Assembly: GCA_019648995.1 (NCBI GenBank)
Contig: BLXT01003657.1
Location: 121,902-163,040, forward strand
DNA: 41,139 nt
Direction: 5' to 3'
Source of the DNA: Plakobranchus ocellatus
Taxonomy: Eukaryota > Mollusca > Gastropoda > Plakobranchidae
Positions 35,873-41,139 of this stretch are shown in pieces. Numbering within the stretch: position 1 is the first letter of the stretch; every line of letters starts with the position of its first letter. The notes under the pieces were generated by a model. That model was not told where the DNA came from, searched no databases, and saw nothing but the letters and a program-made list of their open reading frames with translations. A program made the translations under genes and the position numbers.

Positions 35873-37461
35873 AATTCAGCAGTGCGATGTGAGGGTCTTC
35901 TTCTTTGGACTTTGCAAGCAGTTTCTTTGCCATTTGGACCATTCTTTCAGCAAAACCATTACTTTGAGGATATTTGGGGCTGCTTGTGATATGATCAACG
36001 TCCCAGTTTTTCAAAAATTCCTCAAACTCTTAGCTTGTGTAATTTGCTGCGTTGTCACTAATGAGCTTCTCAGGGATTCCAAATCTTGCAAATATTGCCT
36101 TGAAGTGGGCTATCAGCGTGGAGCTTTTCATGTCTCTCTGTAGCACTACTTCAAAATATCTGGAGTAATAGCCAGCTACCAGGAGGTATTCTTTCCCTTC
36201 AAAGTTAAAGATATCTGTGCCTAACTTTTGCCATGGGTATTCTCCCAGTTCATGATTTATCAAAGTTTCTTTCCTTTGCTTGTTTCTGTGTTTCAAACAA
36301 GTAGAGCATCTGCTGATCAAGTCTGTGATGTCTTGAGACATTCTTGGGCAGTAGAGCAGTCCTCTAGCTCTTTGTTTGCACTTTGCTGTCCCTAAATGTC
36401 CTTCGTGGATTTTCTCAAGCATTTCCTTTCTCATAGAAGGTGGAATTAGAACTTGTTCACTCTTCAGGATTAGACCTTCATCAACCGTTAATGTTTCTCT
36501 GACATCCCAGTATTCTCTAAGCTCAATTTCACAGTCTCTTCTGTTTTCAGGCCATCCAAACTCAATTCTTGATTGTAACTTGCTCAGTTCGTTCTTTGTT
36601 GATTTCTTTATTTCTTCTTGTTTTTGCTCACTTATGGCCAGATTTTGTATGATCATGTGAACTTGACAATCTATGTATGCTGTGGATGCTTCTGGTTCTG
36701 TTTCTGTGAGTGGATCTCTTGACAAGGTACCCGCTATGATCATTTCCTTTCCAGGTCTGTAAGTGACTTGGATGTCATACTTCTGGAGTTTGAGCATGAA
36801 TCTTTGGATTCTAGGTGGGCAGTTGCTCATTGATTTCTTGAAGATACTTTCAAGAGGCTTGTGGTCGTTTTCTACCTTGACAGTTCTGCCATAGATAAAT
36901 CGGTGAAATTTCTCACATGCAAAGACTACACTAAGTGTCTCTTTCTCAATCTGAGCATAATTTCTTTCTGCTGGATTCAGCGATCTTGAAGCATAGGATA
37001 CAACATGACCATCTTGTAGCAAAGCTGCTCCTAGTCCATATTGGGACGAGTCTGATGAAACTGTTACTTCTGTGTTGGGATCGAAATGTTTCAGTGTTGG
37101 ACTGTTGGTTATTGCTTCGTTGATCTTGTTGACTGCCTCATCTTGTGCAGGGGGCCATTGCCACATAGCATCTTTTTGCAACAGGTCTCTCAGTGGTTTG
37201 GTTATTTCCGAGAGGTTTGGGACGAATTTCCCAACGTAGGTCACCATTCCTAGGTATCTCTGAAGTCCTTTCTTGTCTTGGATTTTCATGTCATTGATAG
37301 CTTGTATCTTTTCTGGGTCAGGTCGAGAACCTTCAGAACTTAAGATACTTCAGTTCCGTGGCGCCTAAAAATTTTTTTTCCTTGTTGAACTTCAAGTTGT
37401 TCATTCTTGCCAGTTCCATACACTTGATTTCTCTTTCTTTTAATTCTTGTCATGTTCTTCC
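35873..37461 (-). pseudogene. Gypsy pol fragment: end of RT, RNase H, integrase N-terminal and core
   Basis: The open frame 37289-36030 contains the RT thumb-like LQRYLGMVTYVGKFVPNL, an RNase H domain with DSS, IEKETL and ENDHKPL motifs, an integrase zinc finger (HEGH...CSTC), and the first two acidic integrase residues in GTDIF and SDNAANYTS. A TAA stop at 36030-36032 follows. The same frame then continues with the segment carrying the third acidic residue (GFAERMVQ) until family M copy 4 at 35872. RNase H shows AGTLSR where the family usually has AD-LSR, so a metal ligand appears lost. Upstream of 37289 the homology continues through PDPEK and KFNKEK-like parts with a frameshift and a small gap, then stops at the LTR remnant. 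Confidence 0.92.
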
Positions 37462-37494
37462 CCAAATTACATTATATAATCAATATTACTAACA
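37462..37494 (-). repeat. 5' LTR remnant of the gypsy element (33 bp)
   Basis: Only the first 33 bp of the about 210-bp LTR survive, starting TGTTAGTAATATTG next to the GATAG duplication. The sequence then passes straight into pol. The deletion therefore ran from inside the LTR to near the end of the RT palm. Confidence 0.8.
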
Positions 37495-38060
37495 GATAGC
37501 TCCGACGCTTCGACAAGTAGCCGACTTGGTGTGCACCCGCACCAAAGAAAGAGATATCAAACCATGTAATGTTGGACACGTGAACTGCTACCTCCAATGT
37601 GGGCCTACGCTATTGTGCGCTACCTACCGACAAGTTAGCCTGAGAATTTGCATAACAAGACTGGCCTCGTGTTTCGCGCGGCGACGGTCAGTAGAATTAT
37701 GCGTGGTCACGTGGTGGCACCTCCCCTTTCCCTTATTCAACAGAGCCACTGACGTAAGAGCAGGTTGTAAAACACAAAGAATAGCTCCGATGCTTCGACA
37801 AGTGGCCGACTTCGTGTGCGCTCGCACCAAAGACATGTATTGTTGCACATGTGAACAGCTGCTGCTTCCAGTGTGGGCCTACGCTAAGGGAAAAACCCTC
37901 AATGGTGGAGACGCCACATCTAAATTCTAATAACTAACGAGACGGACTTAGTGTCGCAGTTACTATACTTTACTCAACTGCAAGTAAGCCTGAAAATTTG
38001 CAGAGTACTACAATGGCTTCGTGGTTCACGGGGCAATGGTCAGTACATTTGAGCATGGTC
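37495..38060 (+). repeat. Array of about 285-bp units, right part
   Basis: Resumes the array broken by the retrotransposon. One full unit is 37500-37784, starting CTCCGACGCTTCGACAAG and ending AAAACACAAAGAATAG. A further unit starts at 37785 and is well conserved to about 37885. It then continues in a much more diverged form to about 38060, with AAGTAAGCCTGAAAATTTGC, GGCTTCGTGGTTCACGGGGC and GGTCAGTA still recognisable. No conserved coding frame. Confidence 0.82.
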
Positions 38061-38256
38061 CGAAATTCTCTTTAAACATCAGCATGAAATTGGCCGAAAC
38101 TTAAGAACAGACGATTTTTAGAAGGTTTTGTAAAGCGAAGTTAATAAAAATTTAAGAAGTATTTACTGACGTCAGTGAGTACAAAAGGCAAATTGAAAAA
38201 CCATCGCCATAATTCATGTAAGAGCATCCATGTAACTATGCCAAAATAAAAGAGGA

Positions 38257-38329
38257 TGGTTCGGCTGGGGGTCGAACCCAGGACCTCTCGCGTGTGAGGC
38301 GAGCGTGATAACCACTACACTACCGAACC
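38257..38329 (-). tRNA. tRNA-Val (anticodon CAC)
   Basis: 73 nt on the minus strand. The acceptor stem GGTTCGG pairs with CCGAACC, followed by discriminator A at 38257. The D arm is TAGTGTAGTGGTTATCAC, with A-box sequence. The anticodon stem CTCGC/GCGAG encloses loop CTCACAC, with anticodon CAC at 38296-38294. The T arm CTGGG/CCCAG encloses GTTCGACC-type B-box sequence. There is no intron and no encoded CCA. A TTTT terminator follows at 38251-38248. The D arm and anticodon loop match those I know for animal tRNA-Val(CAC). All stems pair, so it looks functional rather than a SINE head. Confidence 0.96.
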
Positions 38330-38572
38330 AGACGATTACATATTGTACTGAAAATTATTATATATTCTATAACATTTTTTTCTTCTTCATCAATAGAAGA
38401 TACTTGTAACTTAGGAGTTATCCCACATTTAAAATTTAGATCTGGAGCCGGGACCCTTGTCTGCTTTCCAGGTTTTCAGTTTACTAGATCTAGGGATAGC
38501 ACTCTTTCTATACGAACGAAAACTTTTCTTACAAGAATTTTACGCCTGAGACCAGCGCTCAGTCAATGTAGC

Positions 38573-38579
38573 ATGTCAA
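38573..38579 (+). CDS. NIT2: NIT2 omega-amidase, first coding exon (7 coding nt)
   Basis: ATG TCA A is followed at once by the strong donor GTGAGT (38580). The single leftover A joins in phase with the two bases opening the exon at 39897, so the protein begins Met-Ser-Asn then FKLAMIQ. This parallels the start of animal NIT2 proteins, where three or so residues precede the first beta strand. The 5' untranslated part extends upstream by an unknown amount. The call rests on the phase match and the strong donor. An alternative first exon elsewhere upstream cannot be excluded. Confidence 0.65.
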
Positions 38580-39896
38580 GTGAGTTTTAGACTTTTTAGG
38601 TCTTTCAATCTATGGTATATATATAGACTCTAGATCTAGATTAGATCCAGATCTAGATATATTTAGATCTAGATGGTGGGCCTAAGTTTAATTCACGCAA
38701 GATGCGCCCTACTGTATAGATCTAGATGTTCAGATTATCAACAAGTAGGGTGAATCATTGAATGGAATCTAAGCTAGTGTAGATGTCGGCAAAGGTTAAC
38801 ATTCACGTTTTCTATTCATATATTTTGTGATGTGTCTTTTTTTTGTGGGGTCACTCGGTTGTAGGCACTGGTGAAGCACTGCGATCCCTAAATGCAGTAG
38901 TCGGCCATCTCAATTATTTGACGTGAGTGGGTGGCAACAAGTACCACCAGTGATCTTATAAATATTAAATCTAGATCTAAAATATTGCCTCTTCATTTCG
39001 TCAGTAGCTGATGGTGTGAGAATACAAATTTTTCAAATTTGAATAGAAACAGTACCATATGTTTTAAGAAACATATTATCATAAATAGCCATATCGAAAT
39101 AATAATATTTTTTTTCCCATTGGCATCAAATAATCGAAATGGCCGTCTACTTTTGATGGACAACTAACAAGGACCACAGTCCCTCATCAATGCCCACTTG
39201 TACATATCCAGTCGCTGCCGCGTATCGTATTATTCGGTTATCTGCGATGTTTTATTAAAGTTAAAACTGTTATCTCTCAATTTATTACATAATTCTTTCA
39301 TTCTTATTTTCTCTCAGAAAGCATTTGAAAATGAAATTACCAAAAAAATTGTAAATACCACAAAAACCTTTTCACTCAAAACTAAAGATGTCTAAACGTT
39401 TGGAAAAATTAATGAACACTCAAGACTTTGAGATTATAGTGGCAGTTGAGTTTTAGAAGTTGATCAGCTCCAATCCAACAACGACTTTTGGAACATAAGC
39501 TATGAAGACGCTCCTCTAGTGTGATTGGTTAGGAACTTTGTGTCTCTCGCTTGGTCAAGATCTGGCGTTCTTTCCTTTCCCTTCCTTTCTTTATATTTTT
39601 GTACTTGGACGGGTGAAATGGGGATGCGTAACAGTTGCTTATGGTCCAGATATGTGTCTCTCTTCCTCAACAAGTGAAGATGCAAAGGAAAGTGCCCATT
39701 TCCACACCATTTAGGAATGTTATACTATGATAAAATATATGACGAGTTGAACAGCAGTCTCAAAACATCAAATTTCTTTTCTTGCTCATGTGCACATTCA
39801 AGAGTCTTGTCTGAAGGTCAGATTCAGTTTTAGAATCTATTGCAAAAACTTTGGCCCTGTCTATTGTTTTCATTTTTTCTTTCCCCCCCTTTTCAG
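38580..39896 (+). other. NIT2: NIT2 intron 1
   Basis: Inferred GT-AG intron of 1317 bp, with donor GTGAGT and acceptor TTTCCCCCCCTTTTCAG. It holds a dense cluster of AGATCTAG-type words at its start (38625-38730) and near 38965-38980. No other exon, RNA gene or transposon was recognised inside. Confidence 0.6.
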
Positions 39897-40015
39897 ATTT
39901 CAAGCTGGCAATGATACAAATGGCTGTTGGGATGTCCAAGCCTGACAACATTGCAAAAGCTGTCAATTTTATCAAAGAAGCATCTAGCGCAGGAGCCAAG
40001 ATTGTCACATTACCT
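39897..40015 (+). CDS. NIT2: NIT2 omega-amidase, second coding exon (gene continues past window)
   Basis: NIT2 is the omega-amidase of the nitrilase (carbon-nitrogen hydrolase) superfamily. It hydrolyses alpha-ketoglutaramate and alpha-ketosuccinamate in the cytosol and mitochondria. This exon encodes FKLAMIQMAVGMSKPDNI and, after AKAVNF, ends with IKEASSAGAKIVTLP. That is the first beta strand and first helix of the fold, ending just before the conserved LPE whose Glu belongs to the Glu-Lys-Cys catalytic triad. The Glu would be the first codon of the next exon, which is not found by 41139. A polypyrimidine tract and CAG precede the exon, and donor GTGAGT follows at 40016. The resemblance to the N-terminus of vertebrate NIT2 is clear; the closest alternative would be a NIT1 paralogue, which fits less well. 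Confidence 0.88.
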
Positions 40016-41139
40016 GTGAGTAGTTGGTGATTTACTGATACTCCGCAACAAGATATGTTATTTTTTAGAGTTGCAATTTTCTATTGGTAGTAATTTTGGG
40101 TGTAAGTGTGGGCTTATATTTGTGTAATTAATTTTTCAAATGTGGGGAACATTGATCATTCAGTGGCTAGTTAGCTCATCCTGAGGCCTGCAAGGAATTT
40201 GTTTCTGTTGCAAGTTTGGACCTTGCATCTGCTCTGGCTTGATGGAATCCTGAGAGCCTGAGATCACCTTGTTGTGGATGGACTATACAGCACACATGCA
40301 CAAAACCTAAATCAATTTCATAAATGGTTGTTTTTTTTTGGTACACTTGTTTTTTTTTTTTTTTTTTTTTTAAATTCACAAATGTTGTTTGCATCCATGA
40401 AGCACATGGCCAACAGTACTTAAAAGAAAAGAAAAAATTCCTTTTTGTTAATAACATTTCATAAAAATGGGGGGATAAAAACCCAGATTCCATGGATGAT
40501 CCCTCAAACTGTAAGCACCTGAGCCTGAGTGCAACCTTAATTGTGCGTGGGCTTACACATCACTGAATGCATTTTAGATAGATGTATGTTGTTGATATAA
40601 CAATTAGGTCTTCAAATTAATGACAACAGAAAGGAGATGAGTTTAATTGTAAAACAGTGAACCAGGATTCCAACAAGCTGGATCCCAAAGAGACTTTGGG
40701 TTCAACAAGGGATACATATGAAGTTTTGTTACCTTTTTTCTCTCCAGCCTCAGCAAAATAACTTGGATCCAATGAATGCCAACTTTTTTAACCTGTGTTA
40801 AGCATAGGGAAGCAAGGCTGTTAAGTGTTACTGGAAAAATGAAATCTTACCAAACTGGATAGATTTATAATTCCAAGCGTATTATTTTTGGCTGATGTTT
40901 TCATAGTGAACGATATGAGCGCCAGTGTGTGTATCTTGGATGTGAGCAAAGAAGGGCCAATGTGACAGGGAGATGGGCCTTTCAATTTCATGTACAATGT
41001 ATAGTGGTCAGGATCTCCTATTCCTAGACATAGATAAACCCAATGATGGGTGAAGCACAAATTATGCTGAAGCAGACCTCAGATAAAGGGAAAGAGAGGA
41101 AGGAGTATAAAGCAAGGCATAGGATAGGGCATAGCAGCT
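40016..41139 (+). other. NIT2: NIT2 intron 2 (partial), to the window end
   Basis: No third NIT2 exon was found. The stretch holds a SINE (40161-40310), a poly(T) run (40350-40370) and otherwise featureless DNA. A pyrimidine-rich AG at about 40754 is not followed by NIT2-like codons. Confidence 0.55.
40161..40310 (+). mobile_element. SINE family S1, copy D, inside NIT2 intron 2
   Basis: The left part CAGTGGCTAGTTAGCTCATC and a B-box-like AAGTTTGGACC look tRNA-derived. The right part GAGAGCCTGAGATCACC plus TTGTTGTGGATGGACTATAC is the module shared with copies A, B and C. Same orientation as the host gene. Ends are approximate. Confidence 0.6.

Larger units (their letters stand above)
33399..37494 (-). 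mobile_element. Ty3/gypsy LTR retrotransposon, 5'-deleted, with two nested insertions
   Basis: On the minus strand the order is a 5' LTR remnant (37494-37462), the end of reverse transcriptase, RNase H, integrase, a noncoding tail and a 3' LTR (33608-33399). The 5-bp duplication GATAG flanks it (33394-33398 and 37495-37499) inside a 285-bp array unit, and the outer termini are TG...CA. Gag, protease and most of the polymerase are absent, because the 5' LTR remnant joins directly to late reverse-transcriptase sequence. Family M copies 3 and 4 sit inside. With the stop codons and shifts noted below, it cannot be autonomous. The class assignment rests on established Ty3/gypsy domain order (RT, RNase H, IN). 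Confidence 0.92.

Noticed and set aside
36376..36660. 94-codon plus-strand frame
   Set aside because: Antisense shadow of the gypsy pol fragment.
37526..37930. 134-codon plus-strand frame
   Set aside because: It lies wholly in the 285-bp array; the matching region of the other units does not keep the frame.
38257..38329. tRNA-Val as a SINE head
   Set aside because: All stems pair, the discriminator and TTTT terminator are in place, and no SINE tail follows; a true tRNA gene is the better reading.
40741..40800. Candidate third NIT2 exon after a pyrimidine-rich tract and CAG near 40754
   Set aside because: The next codons do not encode the expected Glu-Cys-Phe-Asn start of the following NIT2 exon in any frame.

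Overview
This is eukaryotic DNA: AT-rich, gene-poor, full of homopolymer runs and short transposons, with introns and a Pol III tRNA gene. Vertebrate-like NIT2 exons, tRNA-derived SINEs and frequent AGATCTAGATCT and TAGGCCTA words suggest a lophotrochozoan, most likely a gastropod mollusc. The species cannot be fixed from the sequence. Two runs of N (13415-13685 and 30706-30742) are assembly gaps.

Layout. Positions 1-21395 hold no convincing exon. They contain a local duplication (5978-6844), a perfect 21-bp hairpin (7068-7113), a GA microsatellite, three decayed tandem repeats and two SINE pieces. Positions 21396-24635 (minus) carry one long uninterrupted reading frame for a 1079-residue C2H2 zinc-finger protein. 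Its 5' leader appears to be spliced at 24992 and contains at least four short upstream ORFs. Positions 25000-29700 are mostly featureless intron or intergenic DNA with one SINE.

From 29776 to about 38060 the window is a nest of repeats: an 18-bp minisatellite, a second type of SINE, four copies of a roughly 550-bp inverted-terminal-repeat element (here called family M), a small TTAA-flanked element inside one of them, a long foldback repeat (32202-32632), and an array of about 285-bp GC-richer units. A Ty3/gypsy retrotransposon (33399-37494, minus) split that array, leaving a GATAG duplication. It later lost its 5' half and took two family M insertions, one inside integrase.

The right end holds a tRNA-Val(CAC) gene (38257-38329, minus) and the first two coding exons of a NIT2 omega-amidase gene (plus), which runs out of the window. 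The two protein genes are on opposite strands and nothing suggests that they work together. The zinc-finger protein is probably a nuclear DNA-binding regulator, and NIT2 is a housekeeping metabolic enzyme.
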